Positions 18,086 through 29,572 of a stretch of DNA of 64,000 nucleotides are shown here, in pieces (the first letter of the stretch is position 1; the number at the start of each line of letters is the position of its first letter). The position numbers and the translations under genes are program-made. The notes under the pieces were generated by a model that saw only the letters and a list, made by a program, of their open reading frames with translations, was not told the origin of the DNA and searched no databases. The stretch covers positions 62,001 through 126,000 of the forward strand of contig NZ_PTIV01000006.1 of assembly GCF_002934325.1 (NCBI RefSeq). Reading direction: 5' to 3'. Source of the DNA: Marinobacter persicus. GTDB taxonomy: Bacteria > Pseudomonadota > Gammaproteobacteria > Pseudomonadales > Oleiphilaceae.

Positions 18086-19324
18086 ATGATCCGTATTTCA
18101 TCACAACAGATCTTTAACGGCGGGATTAACCGGTTGCAGGGTATTAACAGCAACCTGGTGGACACCCAGCAACAGATTTCCACTGGCAAGAAGGTCAACA
18201 AGCCTTCGGATGATCCGGTGGCGGCGGCGCGTATCCTGAAGCTCGATCAGGAGCTCAAGCGCGTGGACACCTACGAGCGGAACGCTAATCTGGCCGATAA
18301 CCGCCTCAAGCAGGAAGAAAGTGCGCTGGCCAGCTCTGTGGATATTATTCAGAGGGTGCGTGAACTGACCGTACAGGCGGGCAGCGGTTCGTTGTCCACC
18401 AATGATCGGGAATCGATTTCAGCCGAACTTAAAGAGCGCCTGAGTCAGTTGGCTAACATCACTAATAGCCGCGATGCGTCCGGTGAATACATTTTCAGTG
18501 GCTTCCAGGGCCAGACTCCCGCTTTTGCCAAGGATGGCGCCGGTGACTGGCAGTATCAGGGCGATGAAGGCCAGCGGGTTCTGGAAATTGACGATGGCGT
18601 TACCGTGCCGATCAGTGATCATGGCAAGGGTATTTTCGTGGATGTAGCCAAGGCGGTGTCAGTGACGGATACTTCCGATGGCGGTACTGGCGATGCTGCC
18701 GGTTACGTGTCTGGTCTTGAGGTCGTTGCACCCAAGGACCTTCGGGATGCCTTTTCTGGCCGAGCGCCGGATGATTTGGTGGTGAGTGTCACCGACAACG
18801 CGGGTGTGCTGGAAGTCACCGTTACCGATCCGAGAAACGGGGCCACTATTCCGACCGAACCAGTGAACGCAGTGGCTGGCGAGGAGTTTGAAGTGGCGGG
18901 CATGAAAATGACGGTTAATGATGCCCAGGATGGCGATACCTATACGTTGGGTATCAGTGACCGACAGTCTGTCTTCGGCACAATAGAAAACCTCATAGAC
19001 GGTCTTGAGGGCATCGCCAAGGGCGATGATCGTGGCAACGCCGAATACGATGCTTTGATCGCTGAGTCTCTGACCAACCTGGACAACGCCCAGGAAAAGA
19101 TCATCCTCAAACAGACCGAGCTGGGTGGCCGTCTGAATGCAGTGGAATCCACCACCGCGTTTCTGGAGGATTCGGGCCTCTACACCAAGGAAATCCGCTC
19201 CCAGTTGCAGGACGTGGATTACGCCGAGGCCATCAGTAACCTGAGCTTCCAGAGCTTCGTGCTGCAGGCGGCCCAACAATCCTTCGCTCAGGTCTCCCGC
19301 ATGTCGCTCTTTGATCGCCTCTAA
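18086..19324 (+). CDS. flgL: Flagellar hook-filament junction protein FlgL (HAP3)
   Basis: 412 residues. Second junction protein and flagellin-like: the N-terminal part MIRISSQQIFNGGINRLQGINSNLVDTQQQISTGKKVNKPSDDPVAAARIL is the flagellin N-domain, and the end YAEAISNLSFQSFVLQAAQQSFAQVSRMSLFDRL is the C-terminal helix. The middle (about residues 170-300) is expanded relative to E. coli FlgL. Eighteen bases after flgK. It closes the cluster and is followed by a hairpin. No flagellin gene follows within the window. Confidence 0.95.
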   Translation: MIRISSQQIFNGGINRLQGINSNLVDTQQQISTGKKVNKPSDDPVAAARILKLDQELKRVDTYERNANLADNRLKQEESALASSVDIIQRVRELTVQAGSGSLSTNDRESISAELKERLSQLANITNSRDASGEYIFSGFQGQTPAFAKDGAGDWQYQGDEGQRVLEIDDGVTVPISDHGKGIFVDVAKAVSVTDTSDGGTGDAAGYVSGLEVVAPKDLRDAFSGRAPDDLVVSVTDNAGVLEVTVTDPRNGATIPTEPVNAVAGEEFEVAGMKMTVNDAQDGDTYTLGISDRQSVFGTIENLIDGLEGIAKGDDRGNAEYDALIAESLTNLDNAQEKIILKQTELGGRLNAVESTTAFLEDSGLYTKEIRSQLQDVDYAEAISNLSFQSFVLQAAQQSFAQVSRMSLFDRL

Positions 19325-19332
19325 CAGCATGA

Positions 19333-19357
19333 GGCCACGGTAAATTTCGCCGTGGCC
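19333..19357 (+). terminator. Hairpin downstream of flgL
   Basis: Eight-base perfect stem GGCCACGG/CCGTGGCC (19333-19340 with 19350-19357), nine-base loop, then CGGTTGCTTT. The T tract is weak but the position directly after the last flagellar gene supports a terminator role. Confidence 0.55.
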
Positions 19358-19360
19358 CGG

Positions 19361-19388
19361 TTGCTTTCAGGTTCAGGGTCAGTATAAT
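19361..19388 (+). promoter_or_regulatory. Sigma-70 promoter for tRNA-Leu
   Basis: TTGCTT at 19361-19366 and a perfect TATAAT at 19383-19388 with a 16-base spacer, ending 16 bases before the tRNA. Confidence 0.6.
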
Positions 19389-19404
19389 TCACCCACTCTC
19401 CAAT

Positions 19405-19491
19405 GGCGGCGTGGTGAAATTGGTAGACACGACGGATTCAAAATCCGTTGGGGTAAAACCCGTGGCGGTTCGAGTCCGCCCGCCGCTACCA
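19405..19491 (+). tRNA. tRNA-Leu (anticodon CAA)
   Basis: 87-base class II tRNA. Acceptor arms GGCGGCG and CGCCGCT pair with a terminal G-U, as in E. coli leucine tRNAs; the D-loop region reads TGGTGAAATTGGTAGACAC, the anticodon loop ATTCAAAAT, a long variable arm follows, the T loop is GGTTCGAGTCC and CCA is encoded. CAA reads the UUG leucine codon. Lies 43 bp before queA. Confidence 0.95.
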
Positions 19492-19533
19492 TTTATCCGG
19501 CCGCGCCCTGCGGCGTTCTGAATAACCCGACCC

Positions 19534-21746
<2,213 letters not shown>

Positions 21747-21794
21747 TTCTGCTCACGTTTTAATCGAAGACCAGTTAACTAACGGAGAACCTGA

Positions 21795-22160
21795 ATGAAA
21801 ACAATGAAACTGCTCATCGCCGGCCTGTTGACCGTGATGCCCGCTCTTGCCCTGGCGCAGGAAGGTGCCCCCGCAGGTGGTATGGGCGTGATCGGCCAAG
21901 TTATCTTCTTTGCCGGCTTTATTGCCATTTTCTACTTCCTGATCTGGCGTCCGCAGTCCAAGCGTGCCAAGGAGCATAAAGCCCTGATGTCTGGCCTGAA
22001 CAAAGGCGACGAAGTGGTAACCTCCGGCGGTGTTGCCGGTCGCATCACCAAGGTGGCTGATGACTTCATCGTGCTGGAAGTGGCCGATAACGTTGAAATC
22101 AAGGTCCAGAAAGTGGCTGTCGCGACAGCTCTGCCAAAAGGCACACTGAAGGATATCTGA
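21795..22160 (+). CDS. yajC: Preprotein translocase subunit YajC
   Basis: 121 residues. Small inner-membrane partner of SecDF. Unlike E. coli YajC it starts with a cleavable-looking signal sequence (MKTMKLLIAGLLTVMPALALA) before the real transmembrane helix GVIGQVIFFAGFIAIFYFLIW. This is followed by RPQSKRAKEHKALMSGLNKGDEVVTSGGVAGRI, the family hallmark. GGAG sits eight bases before the ATG. A strong terminator follows, so secD is partly uncoupled from yajC. Confidence 0.95.
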   Translation: MKTMKLLIAGLLTVMPALALAQEGAPAGGMGVIGQVIFFAGFIAIFYFLIWRPQSKRAKEHKALMSGLNKGDEVVTSGGVAGRITKVADDFIVLEVADNVEIKVQKVAVATALPKGTLKDI

Positions 22161-22171
22161 GCTGGTTCATT

Positions 22172-22203
22172 ACGGGCGCATCAGGCGCCCGTTGCTTTTT
22201 TTA
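22172..22203 (+). terminator. Rho-independent terminator between yajC and secD
   Basis: Perfect eight-base stem ACGGGCGC/GCGCCCGT (22172-22179 with 22185-22192), five-base loop, then TGC and a run of eight T. Being inside the yajC-secD-secF series it is likely a partial terminator setting a higher yajC level. Confidence 0.85.
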
Positions 22204-22250
22204 CTGGCTGAAAATGACGGCCGGATCTCTCGCCGGCTTAAAGGAATCCC

Positions 22251-24128
22251 ATGTTGAACAAGTTTCCTCTCTGGAAAAACCTGGTCATTGTGGCTGCGCT
22301 CGTGATCGGGTTTATTTACGCATTACCCAACTTCTTTCCTGATGATTACGCCATCCAGATTACCGGTGCCCGTGGTGGTACTGAAGTGGATCAGCGAGTG
22401 TTGGACCGGGCGCTGGATGCACTGGACGCACAAAACATCGAAGTTAAGTCCAGCACCCTGGAAGACCGGGACGCGTTGATCCGCCTGACCAGCTCTGAGG
22501 CTCAGTTGCGGGCTCGTCCGATTGTTCAGGAGGCCATCGGTGACCGCTACCTGGCGGCGCTTAATATGGCCCCTTCCACGCCGGGCTGGTTGCAGAGCCT
22601 GGGCGCCGGTCCCATGAAGTTGGGTCTGGATTTGCGTGGCGGCGTGCACTTCCTGCTGGAAGTCGATATGGAAACCGCCTTGCAGCAGCGTCTGGAAGCC
22701 CTGGCTGGCCAGATCAAGCGTGACATGCGTGAAGAGAGGATTCGTTACCGCGGTGGCGATATTGAAAATAATCGGGCGCTGATGTTCAGTTTCCGGGATG
22801 AAGAGTCCCGAACTGAAGCGTTCGACTTGGTTCGTGATCAGTATAACGAGTTCCTGCTGGATGAAAGCCGGACAGAAGATGGCGAATACCTGCTGACGCT
22901 CAGCCTGTCCGAAACGGAAGTGAAAGCCATTCAGGAATACGCTCTGGAGCAGAACCTGACCACCATCCGTAACCGGGTTAACGAACTTGGTGTGGCCGAG
23001 CCACTGGTTCAGCGTCAAGGGGCTGACCGCATTATCGTTGAGCTGCCCGGCGTACAGGACACTGCCCAGGCCAAGCGTGTGCTTGGTTCTACCGCGAACC
23101 TGGAGTTCCGTCTGGAAGCACGCCAGGATGCGCCGTCAGCTGAAACGGAAGAGTATTCTTTCCGGGACCAGCCGAACCGAACCGCTCGTCTTGAGAAGGA
23201 CGTGATCGCCACCGGTAACAACGTGGCGAACGCCCAGCAGGCCTTTGACCAGAATGGCCAGCCCCAGGTCAATATCACCATGGACTCCGTGGGCGGCGAC
23301 CTGATGAATCGCGCCACTCGCAATAACGTTGGTCGCCGTATGGCGGTGCTGTTCATTGAGTACGGCACCGAAACCCAGATGCGGGAAGTGAACGGCCAGA
23401 TGCAGGAAGTTGAGAAGCGGGTGGTCGACAAGGGCATCATCAGCCTCGCAACCATCCAGTCTGCACTTGGCAGCAGCTTCCGCATCACCGGCCTGGACTC
23501 CATCCCGGAAGCCGCGGAGCTGGCTCTGTTACTTCGAGCGGGCGCACTGGCTGCTCCGATGTACTTTGTCCAGGAGCGCACCATTGGTCCGAGCCTTGGT
23601 CAACAGAACATCGAAGCTGGCTTCATGTCAGTGGTCTTTGGTTTCAGTCTGGTACTGGTTTACATGCTGGTGTTCTACCGTGGCTTTGGCCTGATTGCCA
23701 ATGTGGCGTTGGTGCTGAACCTGATGTTGTTGGTAGCGTGCATGTCGATTCTATCGGCAACACTGACCCTGCCAGGCATCGCCGGTATTGTTTTGACGGT
23801 GGGTATGGCCGTTGATGCCAACGTCTTGATCTTTGAGCGAATAAAAGAAGAGCTCAAGGCAGGGGCGCCGCCTCAGTTGGCTATTAATTCCGGCTATGGT
23901 CGGGCATTCGTTTCAATCTTTGATGCCAATATAACTACGTTGCTGGTGGCAGTGATTCTCTTTGCCATGGGCTCTGGGCCGGTGAAGGGTTTCGCGGTGA
24001 CACTTTGCATCGGTATCCTGACGTCCATGTTCTCTGGCTTGCTGGTCAGTCGCGGCATCGTGAATTTGGTATATGGCGGCCGCCGGGTCGAGAAGCTGTC
24101 AATCGGGGGGAAGCTTGCTAATGGCTGA
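22251..24128 (+). CDS. secD: Protein translocase subunit SecD
   Basis: 625 residues, similar to E. coli SecD (615). RND-like membrane protein that uses proton motive force to pull exported proteins through SecYEG. One N-terminal transmembrane segment (LVIVAALVIGFIYALPNFFPDDYAIQI) is followed by a large periplasmic region with LGLDLRGGVHFLLEVD, then, from about residue 450, five membrane segments with GPSLGQQNIEAGF and the conserved VGMAVDANVLIFERIKEEL motif. Overlaps secF by eight bases. Confidence 0.97.
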   Translation: MLNKFPLWKNLVIVAALVIGFIYALPNFFPDDYAIQITGARGGTEVDQRVLDRALDALDAQNIEVKSSTLEDRDALIRLTSSEAQLRARPIVQEAIGDRYLAALNMAPSTPGWLQSLGAGPMKLGLDLRGGVHFLLEVDMETALQQRLEALAGQIKRDMREERIRYRGGDIENNRALMFSFRDEESRTEAFDLVRDQYNEFLLDESRTEDGEYLLTLSLSETEVKAIQEYALEQNLTTIRNRVNELGVAEPLVQRQGADRIIVELPGVQDTAQAKRVLGSTANLEFRLEARQDAPSAETEEYSFRDQPNRTARLEKDVIATGNNVANAQQAFDQNGQPQVNITMDSVGGDLMNRATRNNVGRRMAVLFIEYGTETQMREVNGQMQEVEKRVVDKGIISLATIQSALGSSFRITGLDSIPEAAELALLLRAGALAAPMYFVQERTIGPSLGQQNIEAGFMSVVFGFSLVLVYMLVFYRGFGLIANVALVLNLMLLVACMSILSATLTLPGIAGIVLTVGMAVDANVLIFERIKEELKAGAPPQLAINSGYGRAFVSIFDANITTLLVAVILFAMGSGPVKGFAVTLCIGILTSMFSGLLVSRGIVNLVYGGRRVEKLSIGGKLANG

Positions 24129-25074
24129 TATGGAGAAGAAACCGTTTGACTTCATGGGTCTGCGCAAAGCCGCGTCCATGCTTTCGTTTGCCCTGGTGGT
24201 GGCTTCCATCGCCTTGCTGGCGGTTCGTGGTCTGAACCTTGGTATGGATTTTACCGGGGGCACTTCGGTCGAGCTCGAGTATGTGGAGGCCCCAAACCTG
24301 GATGCCATCCGTGGTGCAATGGACGGTGCGGGTTACGAGCAGTTCTCGGTCCAGAATTTTGGCGCAGACACGACGGTATTGATCCGAATGGCCGAGGCCG
24401 GAGACGATCAATTGGCGCGTGAAGTCACGTCGTTGCTGCGTGAGGACGGCGTGGAACTGGAGTTGATCAGTTCTGAGTTCGTTGGCTCGCAGGTGGGCGA
24501 GGAATTGAAAGAAGACAGTGGCCTGGGTTTGCTTTTGGCCTTGGCTGTCGTGTTGATATACGTCGGCATGCGCTTTCAGTTCAAATTTGGTATCGCTGCG
24601 GTGGTTCCGCTTGTTCACGACGTGATCATTGTGCTCGGTGTTTTTTCGCTGTTCCAGTGGACCTTTGATTTGACCGTGCTGGCAGCGCTATTAGCGGTTA
24701 TTGGTTACTCACTGAACGATACGATCGTGGTAGCAGACCGCATCCGTGAGAATTTCCGCAAGATGCGGGTGGGTGAATCCTGGGATATTATCAATGCCTC
24801 GATTCATGAAACCATTACCCGGACCATTAACACCTCGGGTACCACGCTTGTGGTGCTGCTGGCTCTGTATCTGTTTGGCGGCGAAGCGATCAACAACTTC
24901 GCCCTGGCGCTTATTATTGGTGTCGTTGTGGGTACCTACTCCTCCATCTATGTGTCTGCGAACATGCTGATGGTGATGGGTGTAAGCCGAGAGGACCTGC
25001 TTGTTCCTGCTAAAGAGGGAACTGGTGAAGAGCCTGAGAGTGAGGAGCCGCCAGAGTGGTTGAACCGGATGTAG
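24121..25074 (+). CDS. secF: Protein translocase subunit SecF
   Basis: 317 residues. Partner of SecD. MADMEKKPFDFMGLRKAASMLSFALVVASIALLAVRGLNLGMDFTGGTSVEL contains TM1 and the GMDFTGGT signature; GYSLNDTIVVADRIRENFRKMR is the SecF counterpart of the SecD family motif. The ATG at 24121 lies within the secD end, with GGGGGGAAG upstream. The TAG stop codon is in the loop of the terminator hairpin that ends the operon. Confidence 0.97.
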   Translation: MADMEKKPFDFMGLRKAASMLSFALVVASIALLAVRGLNLGMDFTGGTSVELEYVEAPNLDAIRGAMDGAGYEQFSVQNFGADTTVLIRMAEAGDDQLAREVTSLLREDGVELELISSEFVGSQVGEELKEDSGLGLLLALAVVLIYVGMRFQFKFGIAAVVPLVHDVIIVLGVFSLFQWTFDLTVLAALLAVIGYSLNDTIVVADRIRENFRKMRVGESWDIINASIHETITRTINTSGTTLVVLLALYLFGGEAINNFALALIIGVVVGTYSSIYVSANMLMVMGVSREDLLVPAKEGTGEEPESEEPPEWLNRM

Positions 25075-25086
25075 CATCCGGTTTTT
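25064..25086 (+). terminator. Terminator overlapping the secF stop codon
   Basis: Stem ACCGGATG/CATCCGGT (25064-25071 with 25075-25082) with loop TAG, which is the secF stop codon, followed by four T. The last three sense codons of secF form the left arm. Confidence 0.8.
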
Positions 25087-25090
25087 CTTC

Positions 25091-25140
25091 AGGCACAAAA
25101 AAACCGCCATCCTTTTGGATCTGGCGGTTTTTTTGTGCCT
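25091..25140. terminator. Bidirectional terminator between secF and suhB
   Basis: A perfect 19-base inverted repeat (25091-25109 with 25122-25140) with GC core CCGCCA/TGGCGG flanked by seven A on one side and seven T on the other, so it works in both directions. It separates the converging secF and suhB genes and is the second terminator after secF. Confidence 0.9.
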
Positions 25141-25170
25141 GCCTGATATGGGGCGGATGGTCGTTCCTTT

Positions 25171-25983
25171 CTACCTCGGCATGCGACCGCGGAATGGGTG
25201 CAGTGTTTTCAGTAGTTCGCGGAACAGCTTGGGGTTGGCGACCACTAACTGGCGGGCTGCTCCGGTCGACGGATTGCCGGAGAAATCACCGGTGAGTGCG
25301 CCGGATTCCATGGCCAGAGTAACGCCAAGATCCAGATCTTCAGGCTCCGGGCGGAAAATGATGGCTGCATCCAGAAGGCCGGCAGAGACTCTTGCGATGT
25401 CGAGTGCTACACAGCCGGAAGTACGGAACATGCCGCTTTCCCGGGCAACTGTGGCGGCCATTTCGCCCCAGAGAAGAGGGTCGTCCCCTTGGCGGGCCTG
25501 ATCAAGCAGGTTACTGGCAATGGCTGCCTTGGCCGGCAGTTTGACCTCGGATGTCCTGACTCGACGACTGTTCAGTGCCGCGCCGTGGCCACGACTTGCT
25601 GCGTATTCTTCGCCGGTGACGGGGTTAACCAGCAGCAAATTTTCGGTGCGGTTATTTTTCTTTTGGGAGAGGGCTAGAGCAAACTCGGGAATGCCCCGCA
25701 GGAAGTTCTCCCGACCCAATACCGGGAAAATGTGCCAGCTTTTTTCGCTGCCATTGGCATCGGCTTCGCCCATTGGTGCAATGGTGTGGTCCTTGTAGGC
25801 CTTTTCCAGTTGCTCGACGAAGTTGTCGTAAATGGACTGTTCTACCCGCTCCAGCTGACGGCTGCGGTCGGCTTCTTCTTTGCCGTTGGCTTCCTGTCGC
25901 TCGAAATGGGCTTTGAGATAGTCTGAACCCTGGCGTGCAATGCGCAGGGCCATCTTGATTGCTGGTTGCATCTGAGTGTTCAT
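25171..25983 (-). CDS. suhB: SuhB/inositol monophosphatase family protein lacking catalytic residues
   Basis: 270 residues, the length of SuhB, and at the place of suhB in Pseudomonas (between secF and trmJ). Active members have GEE, then WxIDPLDGT, as metal and substrate ligands. Here residues 72-74 read GEA and 83-94 read WHIFPVLGRENF, so both metal-binding Asp and the Thr are replaced (Phe86, Leu89, Arg91). The downstream GCVALDIARVSAGLLDAAI region is retained, but the usual PWD aspartate motif is altered (RPEPEDLDLG). The fold is probably intact and phosphatase activity lost. E. coli SuhB works in rRNA antitermination with the Nus factors, a job that does not need catalysis; that this protein does the same is inferred from position only. 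Confidence 0.82.
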   Translation of the reverse strand: MNTQMQPAIKMALRIARQGSDYLKAHFERQEANGKEEADRSRQLERVEQSIYDNFVEQLEKAYKDHTIAPMGEADANGSEKSWHIFPVLGRENFLRGIPEFALALSQKKNNRTENLLLVNPVTGEEYAASRGHGAALNSRRVRTSEVKLPAKAAIASNLLDQARQGDDPLLWGEMAATVARESGMFRTSGCVALDIARVSAGLLDAAIIFRPEPEDLDLGVTLAMESGALTGDFSGNPSTGAARQLVVANPKLFRELLKTLHPFRGRMPR

Positions 25984-26156
25984 TATCCGGGTGTGTTAAG
26001 GGGCGTAATCATATCAAAAGTTGGCACCGCTTGTATGGTTTTCGCCGAGCAGGATCTGATATTCAGCCGTTGTGGGTTCTTCGGAGAGCGGACCGCCCGA
26101 TGTTTCTGCTATCATTTGCGCTTATTTCAATATCCTAAGCACAGGCACCCGTATTC

Positions 26157-27029
26157 ATGCATAAGCACGCGTTGCCCCAGGCTGGCACCGACACCTTTAA
26201 TGATCAGATACGGATCGTACTGGTGGAAACCTCCCACTCCGGCAACATCGGCGCAGTGGCTCGCGCCATGAAGAACATGGGGCTGGCCAATCTCTGGCTT
26301 GTTAACCCGGTCTCTTTCCCGGATGAAGCCTCCTATGCGCGTGCGTCGGGTGCTGCGGACGTGCTGGACCGGGCCCAGGTAGTAGGCTCACTGGAAGAGG
26401 CGCTGGCTGACTGCGCTCTGGTTATGGGCACCAGTGCTCGAGGCCGGAAAGTGCCTTGGCCGGTTATGGCGCCGCCGCAGGCAGCGGCCACGGCGGCACA
26501 GTACAGCACAGAGGGACAGGTGGCGCTTGTGTTCGGTCGGGAAAATAATGGCTTGTCCAACGACGAATTGCAGCGTTGTCATTACCACATCCATATTCCG
26601 TCCAATCCGGATTACAGCTCGCTGAACCTGTCGATGGCGGTGCAGGTGCTGTGCTACGAATTGCGGATGCATTATCTGCGAAGCCTTGAAGAGAGCGAAT
26701 CCAGCCCTTACCTTGAAGCCATGGTAAGCCCCGGCGATAGTGGTTGGGATGTACCTCCGGCAAATGTGCGCGAGGTGGAGGGCTTCTTTGGCCATCTGGA
26801 GCAGGTTTTGCGGCAGGTCGAGTTCCATCGTCGTGACAATCCGCGCCAGTTGATGACCCGGCTGAGGCGCCTGTTTCAAAGGGCTCACCTGGATCAGATG
26901 GAAATCAATATCCTGCGGGGTATTCTGACCTCGGTACAGAAAGCCGTCGGTGGGCCGCAGGCTGACACCCAAGACAAATCCACTGTGGCCCAGTCCACAG
27001 ATGAAGGCCAGGAAAAAGACAATGCTTGA
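26157..27029 (+). CDS. trmJ: tRNA (cytidine/uridine-32-2'-O)-methyltransferase TrmJ
   Basis: 290 residues. SPOUT-family enzyme that 2'-O-methylates position 32 of t[37 protein letters not shown] is the typical N-terminal block; [48 protein letters not shown] is the SAM-binding trefoil knot. The C-terminal helical part ([21 protein letters not shown]...[22 protein letters not shown]) is conserved in TrmJ. Overlaps cysE by eight bases. The ribosome binding site is weak. Confidence 0.95.
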   Translation: MHKHALPQAGTDTFNDQIRIVLVETSHSGNIGAVARAMKNMGLANLWLVNPVSFPDEASYARASGAADVLDRAQVVGSLEEALADCALVMGTSARGRKVPWPVMAPPQAAATAAQYSTEGQVALVFGRENNGLSNDELQRCHYHIHIPSNPDYSSLNLSMAVQVLCYELRMHYLRSLEESESSPYLEAMVSPGDSGWDVPPANVREVEGFFGHLEQVLRQVEFHRRDNPRQLMTRLRRLFQRAHLDQMEINILRGILTSVQKAVGGPQADTQDKSTVAQSTDEGQEKDNA

Positions 27030-27828
27030 GCGTTTACGGGAAGACATTAACAGCGTTTTTCATCGGGACCCGGCAGCCCGTAATACCTTTGAGGTGCTGA
27101 CCAACTATCCGGGCTTGCACGCCCTGTTGTTTCACCGGTTCGCTCACTGGTTATGGAATCTGGGGCTGAAGTGGCTGGCCAGAACCATTTCCACGCTGGC
27201 GCGCTGGCTGACCGGCATTGAGATTCATCCGGGTGCGACCATTGGTCGTCGTTTCTTTATCGACCACGGTATGGGCGTGGTGATTGGTGAAACCACGGTC
27301 ATTGGCGATGATGTCACGCTCTACCAGGGCGTTACTCTGGGGGGCACCAGCTGGAACAAAGGTAAGCGTCATCCAACCATTGGTAATGGCGTTGTTGTAG
27401 GCGCTGGTGCCAAAATCCTTGGGCCATTTGAAGTAGGTGAGGGCGCCAAGGTGGGGTCCAACTCTGTGGTTACCAAAGCGGTGCCAGCGGGTGCCACCGT
27501 GGTGGGTATTCCCGGCCGTGCCATTGTCAAGAAACGTCCGTCAGAGGATGAGGCTCGGCGCAAGGAAATGGAAAAGCGCATGGGCTTCGATGCCTATGGT
27601 GTTACCGAGGAAATGCCAGACCCGGTGGCGCGTTCCATGCGGGCATTGCTGGATCATATGCACGCCGTGGACGATCGCATTGAGAACATGTGCCAGGCGC
27701 TGCGCAAGGTGAACAGCGAGTATCAGAACGGTGATTTGCCGCCGCTGCAGGACGAGGCATTCGATTGCGTTCGCGATGAAAGCGGTAGCGATGACAGTGA
27801 GCCGTCCAAGGAACAGCCCAAGGGCTGA
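27022..27828 (+). CDS. cysE: Serine O-acetyltransferase CysE
   Basis: 268 residues. Makes O-acetylserine, the precursor of cysteine. [45 protein letters not shown] leads into left-handed beta-helix hexapeptide repeats ([44 protein letters not shown]). His in IDHGMG and Asp in FHRDPAA are the expected catalytic residues. It has the short N-terminal form plus a charged C-terminal tail of about 90 residues. The neighbouring iscRS genes use cysteine as sulfur source. The start at 27022 lies within the trmJ end. Confidence 0.95.
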   Translation: MLERLREDINSVFHRDPAARNTFEVLTNYPGLHALLFHRFAHWLWNLGLKWLARTISTLARWLTGIEIHPGATIGRRFFIDHGMGVVIGETTVIGDDVTLYQGVTLGGTSWNKGKRHPTIGNGVVVGAGAKILGPFEVGEGAKVGSNSVVTKAVPAGATVVGIPGRAIVKKRPSEDEARRKEMEKRMGFDAYGVTEEMPDPVARSMRALLDHMHAVDDRIENMCQALRKVNSEYQNGDLPPLQDEAFDCVRDESGSDDSEPSKEQPKG

Positions 27829-27829
27829 A

Positions 27830-27861
27830 TACTTGACTGTTTTGGTAGGTCAATTCATACT
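27830..27861 (+). promoter_or_regulatory. iscR promoter with IscR-type operator
   Basis: TTGACT (27833-27838) and CATACT (27856-27861) with a 17-base spacer form a sigma-70 promoter. ATACTTGACTG starting at 27830 fits the left half of the type 1 IscR site (ATASYYGACTR) exactly, and GTCAA further right gives partial symmetry. Autorepression by [2Fe-2S]-IscR would be expected. Confidence 0.6.
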
Positions 27862-27905
27862 CGATCAGAATTTCTGGATAGGTTCCTATTGCCGGGGCTG
27901 AGCTT

Positions 27906-28394
27906 ATGAAGCTGACCACAAAAGGCCGTTATGCGGTGACCGCGATGCTTGACCTGGCCCTTCATGGTGCTGAAGGGCCGGTGAGTCTCGCAGATATTTC
28001 ATCGCGCCAGGAAATTTCCCTTTCCTATCTTGAGCAACTTTTTTCCCGTTTGCGCCGCCAACACCTGGTTGTCAGTGTCCGTGGGCCCGGTGGGGGCTAT
28101 CGGCTTAGCCGCTCAGCCGACGAAGTATTCATCGCGGAAGTGGTGGATGCCGTCAGCGAATCGCTGGATACCACGCGCTGTGGTAATAAGGGGGATTGCC
28201 AGAATGGTGAGAAGTGTTTGACTCATCATCTCTGGTCGGATCTCAGTGATCGTATTCACAACTTTCTGAGCGAAATCAGCCTTGGTGATTTGATGCGCAA
28301 GCGTGAAATCCAGCATGTGGCTGAGCGGCAGAATCACAAGCAGTCGGAGGCGATCAACACCCGCCGGCTGACCGACCAGGCGTCAGCCTTGTAA
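27906..28394 (+). CDS. iscR: Fe-S cluster-responsive regulator IscR
   Basis: 162 residues, the standard length. Rrf2-family winged-helix repressor sensing [2Fe-2S] supply. [21 protein letters not shown] opens the HTH (about residues 1-65; recognition region [14 protein letters not shown]). The cluster ligands are in [20 protein letters not shown]: three cysteines with the IscR spacing plus the following His. Thirty bases before iscS. An IscR-like half-site lies in its own promoter. Confidence 0.96.
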   Translation: MKLTTKGRYAVTAMLDLALHGAEGPVSLADISSRQEISLSYLEQLFSRLRRQHLVVSVRGPGGGYRLSRSADEVFIAEVVDAVSESLDTTRCGNKGDCQNGEKCLTHHLWSDLSDRIHNFLSEISLGDLMRKREIQHVAERQNHKQSEAINTRRLTDQASAL

Positions 28395-28423
28395 CCTAAC
28401 CTATATCTCTACTGACAGACATC

Positions 28424-29572
28424 ATGAAGAAGCCCGTCTATCTGGATTACGCGGCCACCACGCCCGTTGACCCTCTCGTTGCCGACGAAATGATGAAGTA
28501 TCTGACTCTGGACGGAGTGTTCGGCAACCCCGCTTCAAGAACTCACGGCTATGGCTGGCAGGCGGAGGCGGCGGTCGAGTCCGCCCGTCGTCAGGTGGCT
28601 GACCTGATACACGCTGATCCCCGGGAAATTGTCTGGACCTCCGGTGCCACCGAGTCGGACAACCTTGCGATCAAAGGCGTGGCCTTGAGGACTCCTGGTT
28701 CGCACATTGTTACCTCCACCATCGAGCACAAGGCAGTGGTGGATACCTGTCACTGGTTGGAAGAAAAAGGGGTGGAGGTTACCTGGCTGGAGCCGGAGCC
28801 TGATGGTCGAGTACGGCCGTCGGCGGTTTTTGAGGCGTTGCGAGACAACACGGTGCTGGTCAGCCTTATGCTGGTCAATAACGAGCTGGGTTGCGTGACG
28901 GATATTGCAGCGATCGGTGAAATGCTGCGGGAGCGCGGCGTACTGTTGCATGTGGATGCAGCTCAGGCGGTGGGTAAGATGCCGGTTGATGTGAATACCC
29001 TCAAGGTAGATCTGCTGTCCCTTTCCGCTCACAAGCTATATGGACCCAAAGGCGTGGGGGCACTGTATGTGCGGCGTGCACCGGAAGTCCGTCTGGAGGC
29101 CCAGATTCACGGGGGCGGCCATGAGAGGGGGATGCGGTCTGGAACACTGCCTACGCACCAGGTCGCTGGCATGGGGAAGGCGTTTCAGTTAGCCGGTGAC
29201 CAGCTTGAAGAAGAAATGGGGCGTTTGCGCCAGTTGCGGGAGCGGTTCCTGAAAGGTCTGCAGTCCCTGGAAGGGGTGCACTTCAACGGTAGTCGGGAAC
29301 ATTGCGTGCCCGGCATTGTCAATTTGTCTTTTGAGGGTGTCGAAGCTGAGTCCCTCATGCTTGGTCTCCGGCATCTGGCCGTATCGTCCGGGTCAGCCTG
29401 TGCGTCGGCAGCGACCGAACCTTCTTATGTCCTGCGTGGCATTGGCCTCAGCGATGAGCTGGCGCATCGTGCGCTTCGCTTCTCCCTGGGTCGTTTTACC
29501 ACTGCTGAAGAGGTGGATTTTGCGTGTGAGCAGGTCATCAGCGTAGTACAGAGGCTTCGCTCGCTACGGTAG
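28424..29572 (+). CDS. iscS: Cysteine desulfurase IscS, C-terminal tail missing
   Basis: 382 residues; PLP enzyme that takes sulfur from cysteine for Fe-S clusters and tRNA thiolation. Closely follows E. coli IscS from [15 protein letters not shown], with PLP lysine 204 in [10 protein letters not shown] and active-site Cys326 in SSGSACASA. It stops at VVQRLRSLR, where E. coli IscS continues about 20 residues with the tail that contacts IscU. No iscU, iscA, hscB, hscA, fdx or iscX follows: ndk begins 68 bp later. Activity is predicted intact, but the scaffold partner must be different or encoded elsewhere. Confidence 0.93.
   Translation: MKKPVYLDYAATTPVDPLVADEMMKYLTLDGVFGNPASRTHGYGWQAEAAVESARRQVADLIHADPREIVWTSGATESDNLAIKGVALRTPGSHIVTSTIEHKAVVDTCHWLEEKGVEVTWLEPEPDGRVRPSAVFEALRDNTVLVSLMLVNNELGCVTDIAAIGEMLRERGVLLHVDAAQAVGKMPVDVNTLKVDLLSLSAHKLYGPKGVGALYVRRAPEVRLEAQIHGGGHERGMRSGTLPTHQVAGMGKAFQLAGDQLEEEMGRLRQLRERFLKGLQSLEGVHFNGSREHCVPGIVNLSFEGVEAESLMLGLRHLAVSSGSACASAATEPSYVLRGIGLSDELAHRALRFSLGRFTTAEEVDFACEQVISVVQRLRSLR

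Noticed and set aside
25984-26156. Possible gene or RNA between suhB and trmJ
   Set aside because: 173 bases with no coding frame, hairpin or tRNA-like structure; it most likely holds only the two divergent promoters.
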